From an uncultured Clostridia bacterium (GTDB taxonomy: Bacteria; Bacillota; Clostridia; TANB77; CAG-508), in contig CALXRZ010000013.1 in assembly GCA_944391015.1 (NCBI GenBank), positions 1 through 32,886 of the forward strand: 32,886 bases of DNA, in the 5' to 3' direction. The position numbers and the translations under genes are program-made. Shown here piece by piece: positions 32,871 to 32,886 of this stretch (positions are counted from its first letter, which is position 1; each line of letters starts with the position of its first letter). Under the pieces are notes generated by a model that saw only the letters and a list, made by a program, of their open reading frames with translations, was not told where the DNA came from and did not search any database.

Positions 32871-32886
32871 TTATGTTAATTATATC

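Overview
The window is AT-rich, uses the standard code (TGG for Trp, TGA only as stop) and has strong AGGAGG-type ribosome binding sites and textbook sigma-A promoters. With a CwlD-type amidase, a DacF-type carboxypeptidase and a clostridial-style acyl-CoA ligase, this points to an uncultured low-GC Bacillota, most likely a Clostridia member. That assignment is an inference from gene content and style.

Region 1 (about 290-15460) is a Gram-positive type IV secretion (T4SS) locus. In order it holds three VirB2/TrbC-like pilin genes (the second with an apparent frameshift), a PrgI/VirB3-like protein, a VirB4 that looks split into a membrane-anchored N-terminal protein and a separate ATPase, and a VirB6/TrbL-like channel protein with a long cytoplasmic tail. 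These are followed by a VirB8-like NTF2-fold protein, a 1090-residue wall-remodelling protein combining a CHAP/NlpC-like domain, an SGNH hydrolase and a tail-lysozyme domain, a second VirB8-like protein with tandem NTF2-like domains, and a soluble protein of unknown function. No relaxase, coupling ATPase (VirD4), integrase or transposase is visible. Arrays of an 11-bp repeat flank the pilin cassette.

Region 2 (15545-17860) holds a D,D-carboxypeptidase whose ribosome binding site lies inside a terminator-like hairpin. It also holds two small ORFs, a short region of related hairpins and repeated words, and a minus-strand tRNA-Gly/tRNA-Cys pair; the tRNA-Gly has an unusual T-loop.

Region 3 (18027-23290) is one large surface protein: signal peptide, thioester (TED) adhesin domain, six DUF11-like repeats with acidic linkers, and a C-terminal membrane anchor without LPXTG.

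Region 4 (23317-26362) is a three-gene operon: a membrane protein with Ig-like domains, a CmpB-type membrane protein, and a GGDEF protein with a degenerate receiver. It ends in a roughly 290-nt nested inverted repeat.

Region 5 (26373-32886) is an accessory mix: a frameshifted acyl-CoA ligase (minus strand), an MNT-HEPN pair, a broken kinase-like gene, a GNAT acetyltransferase, a Nudix protein, CwlD, and an unknown helical protein. Related palindromic hairpins sit on both sides of the kinase/GNAT/Nudix cassette, and the right-hand one carries the cwlD start site.
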